Shown: positions 36,189-48,919, numbered from the stretch's first letter. The stretch: 64,000 nucleotides of DNA from Alisma plantago-aquatica (GCA_963693085.1 OY856410.1:1394678363-1394742362), one strand, 5' to 3'. The notes: a model not told the origin generated them from the letters alone. Program-made: numbers and translations.

Positions 36189-36708
36189 CAATAGGCACTT
36201 CGGTGCAAATAGAAGAGGCACTTTGGTGCAAAACTTGAGGATTCTTATATAAGCCAGATAAAAGAGAATGATAAAATATAAAGTTTATTTTCATGTGCTA
36301 AATTTGTTCTTTTCAATGTATATGTTATTTTCTATTATAATATGTTTAATTCCACTTAAAAATTGTTTTATGCATGGTTGGGGGCGCGATGCCCGCAGGA
36401 AAGGAGCAACATTAAGGATAGATCTATCTGAGGACCGGTTGAAGAAGGAGATCAAGGATTTCTGAGACCAAACCTGGTGGGGTACCAACTATCAATAAAA
36501 TAGATTTCCTTTATATTTGTGAGACACGCATTTTAGTTTAGAGTGTGAGTTTTCTGTTATGAGTTTTAGATGTGAGAAATTGCATAATGTATCCTATGTT
36601 GATGATCAAGCTTTATTTATATGAAATGATTATCATGTTTGTGACATTCTCAATAAGATTTTACTTCCGCTCAATGAATTATATATTTTATAAAATTGGG
36701 ATGTTGCA

Positions 36709-38810
36709 ATTAGGGACAAGATTTTTAGAAAACATTTTTCTAACATAATCTTCACATCCCCAAATCCTCATAAAAGACACATTGGGATGCTTCCCAAATC
36801 ATATCTCATATGGTGTCTTTTGAACCGATTTCGATGGTACTCAGTTTAGTGTATATGCGACAGTTTCTAGAGAATACCCCAGAAAGTAGTCAGAAGCTCG
36901 GTTAAACCCATCATTGATCGTGCCATATCCAGTAATCTGTGATTCCTTCTATCTCATACATCATTATGCTGAGGTGTTCTAGGTGGAGTCCACTGGGATA
37001 CGATCCCATGGGCGTTAAGAAGGTCTTCAAACTCTTGGTTCATATATTCTCCACCTCAATCAGAATGAAGTGTCTTAATACTTTTACCAATTTTGTTTTG
37101 TACTTCATTCATAAACTCCTTGAACCTGTCAAGAGTTTTTGACTTATGTTTCATTAAATAAACATAGCCATACCTACTGAAGTCATCAGTGAAGGTAATG
37201 AAGTATTGATACCCACCTCTAGTTGTTGTTCTAAAAGGTCCACGTGCATCAGTATGTATGGGTCCTAATATATCACTAGCCATTTCATTGTTACCAGTGA
37301 GAGGAGTCTTTGCCATCTTGTCCAATAAACAAGATTCACATGTCTCAATTGATTTGAAATCAAAAGATTCCAGATACCCATCTTTATGGAGTCTAGATAT
37401 GTGATTCTCATTTATGTTCCCCAGATGACAATGCCAAAGGTATGTTTTGTTTGAGTCATTGAGTTATAGTCTTTTGGTATTTATGTTATATACATATGTT
37501 TTTAGATCTAGCAAATAAAGACCATAAGACATTGGGGCACTTCCATAAAAGATCTCATCTTTAGAAATAGAACATCAGCCATTTTTGACATGGAATTCAA
37601 ATGCATCATTGACCATACAAGATACAGACATGATGTTTCTATTTATAGCAAGTACATAATAGCAGTTCATTAACTCTATTATAAGACATGCGGACAGAGA
37701 TAATCTATAGGTTCCAACTACATTGGTCGCAACTCTTACACCATTTGCAACTCACAGTTCCACCTCGCCTTTTCCCAAAGGCCTACTTCATTTCAGATCT
37801 TGCATGTTCGAACATATGTGAGATTCACATCTGGTATCTAGTACTCATGATGTAGAAGTACATATATTTATCTCAATAATGTATATACCTAAAGTGGAGA
37901 TCACCATCCCCATCTTCTTCCTGAATGCCTTCAAGTACAAAGAATAAGTCCCTCTTGTACTTTTTTTTCTCCTCATCTTGAGTGTCAAAGATTTGGATTT
38001 GGACTTGGCCTTAGAACTCTTCATGGCCTTGCTTTTATCCTTGGACACATCTCCACTGATCATCATCATGGATTTGTCCTTATTCTATCTTATTTTGGCA
38101 TGTATCAACATGCCAAGCAAATCTGACATTGGTCTATCCATATTATTCACGTGATAGCATGCAATAAATTGGCTATATGATTCTGGTAAAGTCTTTAGAA
38201 TCATATATGTGGCCAACTCTTGGCTCATAGTGAATGTCAGTTCTTCAAGATGATAGACATGTTCAATCCTATTGAGCACATGTTCTTATATTAAGGTTCC
38301 CTCTGTCAGCTTAGACTCAAGTAGCATCTTTATGATATTATCCCTTTCTTGCTTTGTAAGACCTGGCTTCACTTTCTTAAGATGTGTTACCATCTTAAGA
38401 ATACCCATGTCCTCGCACTACTCATGCAACTCATAGTTCATGCAGCTAAGCATAAGGTACTTTATCTCCAAGGCATCGTTGGCATGCTTCCAGTAAGCAT
38501 CCACCTTTTCCCCAAGTGCATCAGGAGCATGTACTTTTGGCACTAGTTTGTCAAGGACATAGAGCTTGCACTCTTAATTGAGAACCCTTCTCAAATTCCA
38601 AAACTAGTTGTGGAAATTTATCTCATCAAGTTTGTCCTTTCTAAGGACTAACCGCAATACAAATTTTTTCTCATTCGATTCTACAAGAGAAATTTTGCAT
38701 TTGTCAAAAACCTTTTGATTTGATTTGAAAATTTTGGCAATATTAATTAGGTCTTTAATTATTATCTCTCCCACTATTTTGTTCAAATTGATAACCCTTA
38801 GATATCAATT
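36709..38810 (-). pseudogene. Ty1/copia gag-protease-integrase remnant
   Basis: Read on the minus strand, a gag-like part (about 38800-38085) contains ELATYMILKTLPESYSQF and YHVNNMDRPMSDLLGML, typical of copia gag. A protease-like stretch follows near 37840 (VLDTRCESHIC, with Arg where the catalytic motif has Gly). Then comes the pre-integrase zinc finger (WHCHLGNIN, later CESC) and the integrase core at 37325-37056 (ITFTDDFSRYGYVYLMKH). The C-terminal integrase part (WTPPRTPQHNDV) continues to about 36720. Several in-frame stops, for example just after TLHSD, make it non-functional. Reverse transcriptase is missing; since W begins at the cut edge, the rest may lie left of W, outside the window. 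Confidence 0.85.
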
Positions 38811-39540
38811 CAAAAGATTGTAGTGTAAAACCTTCTTGTGAGCCAAGATCCAAAATAATTCAACTATCACCCAGCCAATATTCCAGCATACATAGTCAAT
38901 TATTAAGGTAGACAACTCTTTCCAATTGTATCTTATGAAACTCTTGGATAGATGATATGCACAACTATTTGTTATATGCCTGCCTCTGGGCTTAGACGCT
39001 CTAAGAATCACTAGTTAAGCCTATCCAAAAGACAACACGACAGATATGCACCCTGCGAAGGAAGAGCCTACATATCCACCATCACACTTTCACGAGATAG
39101 ACGGCGCACCATGTGAGGGTGTCACCTACGCTTGGTCAATCAAGCTTTTAATATGTGTTGCTAATGGAAAGCATCTTAAACTTAATATTTTATTTGAGGG
39201 GTTTTGTGTTTGTAAATACATATACTTTATCCAATCACCACATATATAGTAAGTGTGATAACTCTTACACTAAATAAGATTACTCAAAACACAAAACACA
39301 GTTGCTCATTAATTAAACACAAATCCGGAAAATAGGGTAAATTGAAACCGATTTCAACATTTCTCAAATGCTTAAAAATGTTTACATAAAATCCCAACAA
39401 CTTGCTTCATTCCATTTAATACTCAATATCCTTTACAACTACTTTGTAGCCTTAGCTACAACATAATCTTTAAAAAGGAACACTATCCAAAGATTCCACT
39501 AATACAAGCATCAACATGGTATCGAAAGCTTGATTCAATC
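38811..39540. other. Unassigned sequence between copia remnant and Z
   Basis: I see no coding frame, tRNA or clear terminal repeat. It may include the 5' leader or LTR of the copia element; no primer site was identified. Confidence 0.4.
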
Positions 39541-42500
39541 GAAACGACGTATACAAACCTTTCACCCAGACCTCAGAGTACAGGGACGACTCTAGGACAC
39601 ACTAGACAACTAAATAACCTTCTCTAAGGTCCATCACCATATTTCTTCCTCGTTGCACAGTTCTACTGTCATTGTTGCCAATCACCTTAAAAGATGTGGT
39701 GACCCACAGATGAGACCCAATCCTAGCGAGAGATATAACTCTCTCTAATAGATATTGATTACAACAAATTATTTAACAATAAGTAGAGTGAGCAGTTAGA
39801 GTATATAATGGGAAATTGAGTAGATTAAATAGTTCAAGCATACTAAAAAATTTAAGCAAATAAGATTAGCAGCAAGTATAATTATCAGAGTATATGCAGA
39901 CTATCATCTTGGATTGTATAAGATTGTATCAAATAAAAAAGGTCATCACTAGTCTAACTATAATCTTATGCTTTGCTAACAGTATAAGAAATCTAGTAAC
40001 ATAAGTATCTCTAACATCATGAATATGTCTAGTAGCATTAGTATAGCTAACTTTGTTAGTATATCTATCAAGTTGAACATATATACATCATAAGTAGAAC
40101 TAACATCAAAGCATAATTATCTACATAATCATGATTAGTAGTTTAAGCATCTCTAATAATAGAGACATGGCTATAAATATAAGGATAGCTAATATCATGT
40201 GATAACTATCACCATTATCATAAACAACAATAGAAATATATCTATTATTAACATAACATGACTATTGTATGTACGCATCTACATCATGAGTATTACTACA
40301 TCATAAGCATATCTATTGTCTCTTAACACACTAATCATCATTTTAATGTAAAGAGAAGAAACAAGGGTTATCATCCAATATGAAGCGTCATGTATAACCC
40401 TAAATAGATATGCTACACGGTTGTATTACATCTTTTATTACAGCCTGAGGATTTGAGTCGTACCACCCAAATCCAAGTGACCACTGCTAAGTCGAAATTA
40501 GTGTCATACAAGATCTAGGAAGATACAGACTCCAAGATCTTCTCCCTACTCAGTCAGTACGAGCCTGCACCGTAGTGACATACAAGTCAAGCTACAAAAT
40601 AATGACATATAGTCATGTAACTAGCTTGCCTTGGTACTTGTTGTGGTGCTAGAGAATAGCTCATGCATGACCATTCTATAAGAGGCATATTGCAGTTATA
40701 CTACTGCCTTTCACACATCATAATATTTGAGGCATGACTGTAGCCATCCTCCATAAACACCTAGTGTCAGGATGAAAAGCACCCCGCATACTCACAGTAT
40801 GCACTCCGAGTTTCCCTTAGGAATAATCGTTTCACCATCTAGCAAATTCTGACACTAGAATGGATCTATGGCACAGGGAAACTACATGATTAAGGTTTCA
40901 CTTGATTAATTATTCCAGTTAGGTGGATTAAGGCTGCATCAAACAAGTGGACATACAAACCCTAATTCAATTCTCGAAATCATATAAGTATAACAAATTC
41001 AAAAGATATAAAATGTGTGAGACATAATTTCTCATCTTAAAATCATAAGGCACTATTCACCTACCAATAAAGAGACTATAATTGTCATCATCATAACATG
41101 GTACTATTCATTGCCCTTCATGAGACTACACTTGTCACCACACTATCACATGATATAAATTCTTATCACAACATCACAGGTGTCACCAAAGAGGATTACA
41201 CTTCATTCAGGGCTCAACCAAGCCCAAAGGTCCTTAACACCATAATATCATTGAATGCAAGATCAACGTTATCTTTCCATGCCATATAACAAGGCTCAAC
41301 AAGCATCACCACACATGTGATGCACAGGCTTAGCATGATATGGCATTAAATAACTAAAAGATCTATATAGGATAACATTACAGGGTTATCTTCACATTAA
41401 GAGCATTACTTTATTATATTAACATATAAGGAAGCTATATGATTGGCCAACATCACACTGATAGTCTACAAGTTTATCATACAAAATCATAAGTTTTAAA
41501 GTCATGATGACCACTAGTTAACACATTAGAGTTTCAATCAATCATTAGGAACAAAATTCCATTAGTATACTAACCATTCAAGAAAGGATAATATGATTAA
41601 CCACCATCTTCTACTTGCATTAGAGTTAGGTTTAGCAAAGTAAGTTTTATTAAAGTTATAGTTCAGCATTTATTCACAACCCCTCAGTCATAGCATCCCC
41701 ATATAATCTTGGGTGCATAAGACCAAGCATCTTCATCACATTCCATACCATTCTCAAGTATGGATCCATGCATAACTCAATGTGTAACCATCACATTTAT
41801 AGCATACTAGGGTTTCAATAATAATAAAAGAATACTCCATTATTCTAATAATCATTCATGGGAGGCTAGTCATGTTTAATCACCATCACCTAATGCTATT
41901 AGGGTTAGGAGTAACAAGATAAGTCACATTGATGCTACAAAATCAGCATTTATACCCAAAATCTAACACATGGCATCCCCATCGGATCATGGATACATAA
42001 GGTGAGGCATCACCATCGAATTTCATACTATCCTCAAGTATGGATCCAAACATAACTCAAGGTGAAACCATCAAATTTATAGTATACTAGGGTTTCAACC
42101 ACCATAATAGATTAGTCCATTATTTTATTAACTATTCAAGGGGGCTATTCATAATCAATCACCATCACGTAGATACATTATGATTAGGTGTAACAAGCTA
42201 TACTTCATTAGGTTTACCAATTAACTCATTATGGTGATTATCAATTATATCCACCCGAGGGCAAAGGTAAGACTAAAAATTTAAGGGTATTGACCATTGA
42301 ATCTTCATCATTAGAACCAAAACATTATATGATAGACTTCATTCTAAATCGTTGGATGTTGAAGCATCCATTCACAACCATTGGATCAGATTAACATTTC
42401 AAAACTATCGGTTGATATGTAGGTTTAACTCTTGGATCACATAACCAAAGAAACCATCAGTTTAAGGCTTAATTAAAGCAACTCAAGATACCTAGTTACA

Positions 42501-43110
42501 CCATCGTGTAGTAACCTAAACCACCATCAGTTGTGACACATTATGCCACCATCAGTTGATGAGGTCAGTATTACCATCATTAAACACCATCTGATGTTGA
42601 GCTAAAATCTCCATTGGATTATATCATCTTTAGGACATTGAACCATCAATCATTGAGCTTTCAAAAGAATCTATAACTAAAATAAGGTGTGACCAACAGT
42701 TAACATTATCAGTTGTCATCGTGGATAGTCACCATTAGTTTCCACAAAGGCATCTTCATTGGTTCTAATATAAGGTCAATCATTAGTTCATGTATAAAAT
42801 TGAAAATCAGCCTAAAACACTAAGTATATGCCATCATTTGATAGGTACTTATCACCATTGGTTGGTATGTAAGCAAGGAAAAAGCTTCTTCTACCACAAG
42901 AAGGTTGTGCACATGATTTTAGGTTCATATAGAACTAGAAACTAATCAAGGAAAATCATAAAATTCAAAATACTAAGAAAGAATAGCTTTTATATGCATA
43001 GATCTTCATTTTAGAGCAAGAACGTGAGTAATCAAGCTTGTAGTAAGTAATAAAAGTGAAGAGGTGATGCAATTCTTCTCAAGGACACACATTAACCAAC
43101 TAAAGGTGGC
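39541..43110 (-). repeat. Degenerate LTR-like segment Z, related to X and Y LTRs
   Basis: Three stretches match the Y LTR in the same orientation and order. These are agacctcagagtacaggga (near 39570), the gagac-to-cctagcgagag stretch followed by ataactct (near 39710-39740), and the gtttcaccat...atggatctatg stretch (near 40830-40870). The same blocks occur in X on the opposite strand. Z has no recognisable ends, internal region or target duplication, so it is an old, probably truncated, relative. Its right half is AT-rich and contains tandem 280-bp units. No genes were seen. Confidence 0.6.
41528..42225. repeat. Degenerate tandem repeat, period about 280 bp
   Basis: Units start at 41528, 41809 and 42089 (agggtttcaa-type starts). 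They share catccccat, tcaagtatggatcca and agcatact-like blocks in the same order. The third unit is partial. Units differ noticeably, so the duplication is old. Confidence 0.7.
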
Positions 43111-45751
43111 TAGATGCAACCCCAAGGGAAAACATACGGATCTCTCAAAATTTGTATAAGGACCTAGTCCAAGGCACAAGATCAACTAATCACACATACC
43201 TGCAAGTACACGGGGTCATGTTGTAGTATAGGGTAGTGGTAAGATTAGGGATCCTCAGGGAGAGAGGGGGAACTAGAGCTAGGTTGGTGTTAGATATGTT
43301 CCTAAAGCGGATATTAGGGTTTGAGGGTTTAAAATTGGTTTTGGCTTGATTATACTACAATTGCAAGCAAGAAAGAAACAAAGTTAACAAAAGTCCTAGA
43401 TTACTCTAAGCATGTTAAGGCTATCAAACCAAGCAAGGCAGGCAATTAGGCTAAAGCAAGGAGTTACACTACACTAGCAAGCTAAGTTATCAACTAAGGT
43501 GCAAGCTAAGCAATTAGACAAGCAAGATCATAAGTTATCACTAGTTAGCCAAATTAACACAAGCAAGATCAAAGGATCCCTAACTACTTGAGAAAGAACT
43601 TAACTATCTAGAACTAGGAAATTAGCTAAGAATTAACAAAGGCAATTGACTACACTAGCATTAACAAGCTAAGAAGGCAAAAGTGGATTTTAAGTAGTAT
43701 GATGGATAGGTGGTCCGTTTGGGAATGCAACTTGATATTAGTTGGAGGAAGGTCAACATCATGCAAATCTCACAATTCAATCTAGATTACCAAATCAAAC
43801 AACAAGGCAAGTGTTATTAGAATATACCATATACTACTAGTTGGAGAACTAGGGCTAGGTGTAACTCTAATAGGACTTGGCAAGTCTAGGTTTATAGGGT
43901 AAGTGGTATTAGGAAAATCGAGAGCCAAGTGTAGGAATGGGAGTAGAGATGAGGGTATTTCACCTCATGTTACTTGTCATCTAGCCTTTAGGAAACTCTA
44001 TGCAGTTGCACTAATCACACTTACACTAGATACTTAGATCTCACACTCACTTGTAGAAGAAGGGAGATGTATGTAGGAACAAAGGGGCTAGATAGGGATC
44101 CACTGATTGGACCAAGGAGCCATTCCTAAGATTTTCACATACATTCCAATTTCTCCTAGAAGCTAAGTGTCATCAAGCATCACAAAGCAAGCAATCTATG
44201 TTAAAACCACAAACCAAATGCAATATAATGGGAAATGAGATAGAAGCAGGAGGCAATCATCATAGAATGAAATTATGTTCATTACAAGTTATTTCCCCCC
44301 AACGTGGTATCAAAGTTACATTTTAACCCCAAAGAGACCACCACTAGGGGCTTAGCTAGATATGGTCAAAGAAAATATAAAAGAAATGAGAAGAAGGGGA
44401 TAGGACTCCATGGAGCTCGAAGTAGCTTCTTCTTCTTCACCTCCTAGATGTTGTAGAATGATCTCCCTCCTCCAAGGTGGGTGAAGGGCATGAAAATGAA
44501 GGGGTTTATGGTAGAAAACCTAGAAAACTAAGTTTCTATGGTGGAAATGAGGTGGAAATGGTGGATGGATGGCTTGAATGCAAGGAAGGAGGCAATGAAT
44601 GCTCTTGAGTAGGTGGAGGGGAGTAATGGAAGATAAAGGGGATGCTAACCTCATGCCCTAGCCACAACCCATGTATATATAGGTGGTGGGGAGGCACTAG
44701 GTCAAGTGGGGGTAGAATAGGAAATGCAGTGCAAATCTACTGCTAGGGTTGTATGTAGAACGGTCGTGTTGGGTAGTACGGCCGTGCTAGGTAGGGGTCA
44801 TCATGCCTATGAGGGAATGAAACAGGCGAGGTGAAAATTGACAAAAGTTACAGTAGAATTATGAGCTCTTGAAAGGATGGTAGCCAGCACGATCGTGGTA
44901 GGAGCTAGGTAGCACAGTTGTGTTGGGTAGCACAGTCATGGTGGGTGATATGAAGCATGGTCGTGGTGGATAGCATGACTGTGGTGGGTAAGTGGCAGCA
45001 TGGTCGTGTTGGCTAGCACGGTCGTGGTGGAAGGGTGGCAACACGGTCGTGTTGGCTAGCACAGCCATGGTGGAGGATGGAAGCACGACCGTGGTGGAGG
45101 ATTTTCTATAAATGCTTCAAAACTGAGATTTTTCATGTGATTTCTTCATTTGTGGCATGGCCGTTCCATGTCACCACGACCATGTTGGGAGCTTTTCTTG
45201 CACTTTGAGCTTTGAACTTCATGATCCATGGACTTCTTTGCTTATGCTTGACTCTTGTCCACTAGGGGTAGGTTAAGGGAGCTTTGGGGCCTTTTTTGGA
45301 CCTCTCCATGGGTGGAGGAATCCCAGAACACCTTCCTCCTCTCTCATCCATCCAAGGCATGGTCCAAGTACCTGAAAATCATGCAAAAAATATCTATAAG
45401 TGCATTTGATAGAAATATGCATATTGAGAGAATTAACATGCAATCTAACTTATTTGGATGTGATTAAGATGAAAAAAGACACAAGATGGAGCCCTAAAAT
45501 AGGTCTGCGTCACCATCCCAAACTTAAAACATACTTTTCCTCAAGTATGCTCCAACTCAATTTCTCTCTTTGGCTTTCTTTAAATAAAGAAGAGTGACAA
45601 ATGCATTACAAAATATGATTATTGACTAAATGGTCTTAAAAGTGACTAAATGCATGTATTCCACCTCTCTCCTCTCCACTTTCACAAACCAATTATGAAA
45701 AGAGCATTGAGCATACAAACTTCAAATATAGAGATTAGAATACACAAGCTT
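43111..45751. repeat. Repeat V, copy 1 (LTR-like)
   Basis: This shares order and sequence with 49446-50066 plus 54323-55456. Shared parts are agatgcaacccc, the block with cacggggtc and tagtatag (from 43201), tcccccaacgtggtatcaaag (near 44297), the tatatataggtgg stretch (near 44670) and acgacc/ggtcgtg motifs. The block with cacggggtcgt followed by a stretch like gatccacagggag resembles an LTR edge of Athila/Tat-type elements, but no TG...CA pair or target duplication was fixed. Part of it is LTR-like and part may be internal sequence. No coding region was recognised. The CACTA element is inserted at its right end. Confidence 0.55.
44756..45110. repeat. Dispersed agcacggtcgtggtgg motif array
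   Basis: About fifteen variants of a 14-16 bp motif (agcacggtcgtggtgg, agcatgactgtggtgg, aacacggtcgtgttgg) recur in 350 bp with short spacers. V copy 2 has only a few at about 55320-55380. Many variants differ by C/T or G/A changes, as expected from deamination of methylated CpG. Confidence 0.75.
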
Positions 45752-45789
45752 CACTACTACAGAAATGGCTTATAAAGTCACTTTTCAAG

Positions 45790-46335
45790 GTGTCGGTTGT
45801 ATAACTAAACCGACACCTAAACTCTACAGTGTCGGTTGATAACATAAACCGACATCCAATCTATGAAGGGCGACCAGACACGGGTACCACTTTTATTAAA
45901 TGTCGGTTACTTAATAAAAAACCGACACCTAAAATTAACCGCCAAATCCAAAATTTCCAGTGAAAAAAATTACCTCCAAAATTTGACATATGGCGTCGGT
46001 TGCTAAATAAAAAACCGATGACTAAAGGTTATTCACGAGACAGAAATTGGGCACATTTTGGTCGTCGGTTTTACTACAACTACCGACGCTTATGAGTTTT
46101 CCCGCGCTGTCCGCGGGGAATTTTTCACACCCTTTAAGCGTCGGTTTGAAGTAGAAACCGACGACTATGGTCATAAATCGAGAACAATTTTTTTAATCGG
46201 CATATGAATATAGACGTCGGTTTTTTTGTAGCTTAAAACCGATGACTATAATCAAGTATAGGTGTCGGTTGTTGTTCAGAACCGACACTGTTAGTGTTAG
46301 TTGTCGGTTGTTTTGAATAACCGACGCCTATGGTA
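45790..46335. repeat. CACTA left subterminal repeats
   Basis: Many copies of gtcggtt and its inverse aaccgac, often in inverted pairs flanking a variable loop. In CACTA elements such motifs are the binding sites for the element's own regulatory protein; here that role is inferred. Confidence 0.8.
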
Positions 46336-46392
46336 CAGTTAATAGCCCCGCAAATAGAACTTTTCCCCATTGTTCTCTGTTTCATTGTGACT

Positions 46393-46745
46393 CTAGCTGC
46401 TAGGTCTGGCAATTCTGCTCCCCCTCATCGCCGTCGTCGTTGCCCCGGCCGCCGTTGCTCCCCCGCGCCACCACCACTCACCGTCGGTGCCCTCACCGCC
46501 GCTCCTGCTGCTCTCCCTTCCGCCGCCACTCCTCGCCGGCGCTTCTCCTCTCCTTGCAGCCGCCCCCGCCGGTGGCTGCTGTGCTCTCCTCGCCGCCTTC
46601 ATCGCCGCTCGTCTTCTCTCCTCGCCGCCGGCACCGGCTGCCAGCTGCTGCTAGGTATTTCTCCGACCGCTGCTCTCCTCTGCCCTCAAGGTATGCCCAC
46701 CCTGCCTTCTTCCTTCTTCCTCTGCTCTGGTGGCTACTTGGGCGG
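46393..46745 (+). promoter_or_regulatory. GC-rich segment, possible promoter or leader of peptidase gene
   Basis: A 350-bp island rich in ccgcc and cgccgc lies between AT-rich sequence, upstream of the peptidase exons. Open frames run through it on both strands (46330-46830 plus, 46393-46602 minus). Their products are low-complexity Pro/Arg/Ser/Ala without a recognisable domain, so coding is unlikely. It may be a captured CpG-rich promoter or first exon. Confidence 0.4.
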
Positions 46746-47325
46746 TGCCAAGGCACGCCCAAGCAGCTGCTGGGCGTTTTTTATTTTTTTTAAGTTATTT
46801 ACTTATTTGTGTTTAGGTTTTAGGTACTAATTTGGTTAGAACATTCTATTGCAAAATTGAAATGATTATTGATGATAATCTACAATGTAGTCAGATTACT
46901 ATACTGAAAGGTAGTTACTAATGTTATAGCCTAGAGTTCTCCTGATTTCTTGAGAATTCTGCATCATGCCATGTACACACAATCACAAACTGGGTTTTCT
47001 TAGGATCCATTTGCAATGGTTTTGGTCCAACATTTTGGTAGATATTGAGTATATTGAGAATGGTTTCATTTGCAATGGTTACTAATGGTTTCATTGTTGA
47101 GTATATTGAGAATCCTAATCACCCTTCTTGCTTAATGATGAACTGTAATGCACACATGCATGTGACATGCTTGGAATGTAAATGATGAACTTTTCCCTAA
47201 ATTGCCAATCATGCTTTTAAAGACATCAATAATCACCCTAACTTGAAGAACTAGGATTGTAGGTATAAGAATGACAGCACATGTATTTGTACAAGATGTT
47301 GCAGGTCAATCATATAACTATTTCT

Positions 47326-48526
47326 ATAGATTCAGATGTTGCAGGTCAATCATATGAAAGCAAACTATTTATACAAGATATTTTGGAGTTGTTTCGATAT
47401 GATTGGCTAAATACATCTGTGATAGAGCTATGGATAAGGTGAGATCTTCTTTATACATCCATATACCTTTTGTAGGATCTGGTGATCTGGTTTCTTATTT
47501 ATTGATGCATGCGTAATTAATACATATTTTGCAGCTACTTAGACAAGATATGTGCAGATTTTGCATTCGAACATGTAGGATTTTTGATTCCATCTTTGAT
47601 TAGTCTAGTAGCTAAAGACCCTCCGTCAGTTCAACAATACTGTTGTGAGGCTTTTTCAATTTTTGCTCAAAATAAGAAGACGATGATAATGGCTCCATTC
47701 AATGTAAAGTAAGTTTACTTTGCTTATTATAATTTGGACTTAAGAAAATTACATTTTTATTGTGGATTTTGAGTTATTAATTTTTAACTTTTTTACCTCT
47801 AGTGGTATGCATTGGGAGTTACTGGTTATTGTCCCCGAGACGTTCACTGTCTATTATCTAGATCCTAAGGGGAGTAAATTGAATACAAGATATGGACACA
47901 TAATGAAAATGGCATTATTCTGGTGAGAAATATTTCATTTTCATATTTGTTAACATATGTTATTACATTACTATTTAATTATGAAATGTACTGTGTTACA
48001 TTAACATGTAGGGGTTTTGATGAGTTCAAAAAGGCTGGAGGAAAGGTCCCCACGAAAAAGAACCAGCCAATAATTTGGAAGAACGTGAAAGTAAGTTTCT
48101 GACTGCAATATATGTATATATTATTTATGTGAACAATGCTTAATTAGTTGTATTTTTTAATATTTTGTATGTTTGAATTTATAGTGTGCTACACAAGACA
48201 ACGGATGGGAATGTGGATACTATGTGATGCGATCTATGCACATGATTATCAAATATGCCGCAGTGGACATCGATTGTATTGCTGAGGTATTATATAGTCT
48301 CATTAGATAATATGAAATATATCAATCTTATTTATAGCTCATGAATTATATATATACATCATTCTCTTTACAGGTGTTTACAACTGACCACACTACAGGA
48401 AATGCCTTACCAGATGTACATGCTCCCTATACGACGGGAGAATTAAATGAAGTAAGAGAAGAATGGTCAACAACCATACAAGTAGTGGGGGATTTAAGAT
48501 ATAATTGGGATGTTGATAGCGAATAA
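47326..48526 (+). CDS. Ulp1/SENP-like C48 cysteine peptidase, six exons
   Basis: A spliced reading is continuous over exons of about 47326-47438, 47535-47708, 47803-47922, 48012-48090, 48185-48286 and 48374-48526, all with gt...ag introns. The product matches the C-terminal catalytic domain of Ulp1-type SUMO/ubiquitin-like proteases. The expected residues are present: His (MHWELLVIV, codon 47810), Asp (YYLDPKGS, codon 47861), Gln (codon 48194) and Cys (DNGWECGYYVM, codon 48212). It stops with TAA at 48526. The 5' end is uncertain: no clear ATG was fixed, and earlier exons may lie near 46330-47320. Family members remove SUMO-like proteins; copies carried by plant transposons are known, with unclear function. 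The intact frame and splice sites suggest it was recently functional or under selection. Confidence 0.85.
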
Positions 48527-48919
48527 TGACTAAAGAATGATATTTTGTAAATGAATTTCTGAATTATAATATATGTGTGAATGTTTCTACATGTCTGGAT
48601 GTTTCTACATGTGTTTGAGTGAAAATGAATGAAACTGTTGGTTGCTATATGAATGTTTATATATGTGTGAATGTGAAAATGAATGGAACTACAGATTGCT
48701 AGCTACATGAATGTTTCTAAATGTGAAAATCAAATGGAACTGTAGGTTGCATTACTAAATGTGAATATTTTTGTTGTTAATTTTGTAGGTTTGTGGCCTG
48801 TTGTTGGTTGATATCAATGGATGTCGTAAAACCTGCAGTTCATAACTGAACTGCATGTTTCTCATCCTGCGACCAGCCATACAGCAGGTCTGCAGACTGA
48901 CAGAAAAAAAAACAAAAAA

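Larger units (their letters stand above)
1..36708 (+). mobile_element. Outer LTR retrotransposon W, interrupted, 5' end outside window
   Basis: Sequence 1-2320 matches the later part of 32344-36708 in the same orientation, giving a 5' and a 3' LTR. The 5' copy ends in gttaca and is followed after 3 bases by an initiator-Met tRNA primer site. The 3' copy starts tgtcacaccc directly after a purine-rich stretch. Only about 735 bp of internal sequence is left (2321-2531 and 31820-32343), with no gag or pol, so W is non-autonomous or internally deleted. The two LTRs differ at very roughly 10 percent of the positions I compared by eye, so W is the oldest insertion of the nest. X sits inside its internal region. 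The left target duplication is outside the window; the five bases after the 3' LTR are attag. Confidence 0.8.
32344..36708 (+). repeat. 3' LTR of W with nested element
   Basis: It starts tgtcacacccta and ends atgttgca. Without the insertion it is about 3.0 kb. It carries a perfect 62-bp tandem duplication not far from its start, a TATA box at 33211 and the 39-bp array. The inverted-repeat element at 33483-34831 interrupts it where the 5' LTR is continuous (near 410-420); about 30 bp of extra AT-rich sequence lies to the right of that element. Confidence 0.8.

Noticed and set aside
44297..44320. Primer-site-like tggtatcaaag in V (also near 54880)
   Set aside because: No adjacent LTR end and a mismatch to the usual core; left as a remark in the findings only.
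46330..46830. 166-residue open frame in the CACTA GC-rich block
   Set aside because: Low-complexity Pro/Arg/Ser product, with open frames on both strands caused by GC-rich composition; no domain.
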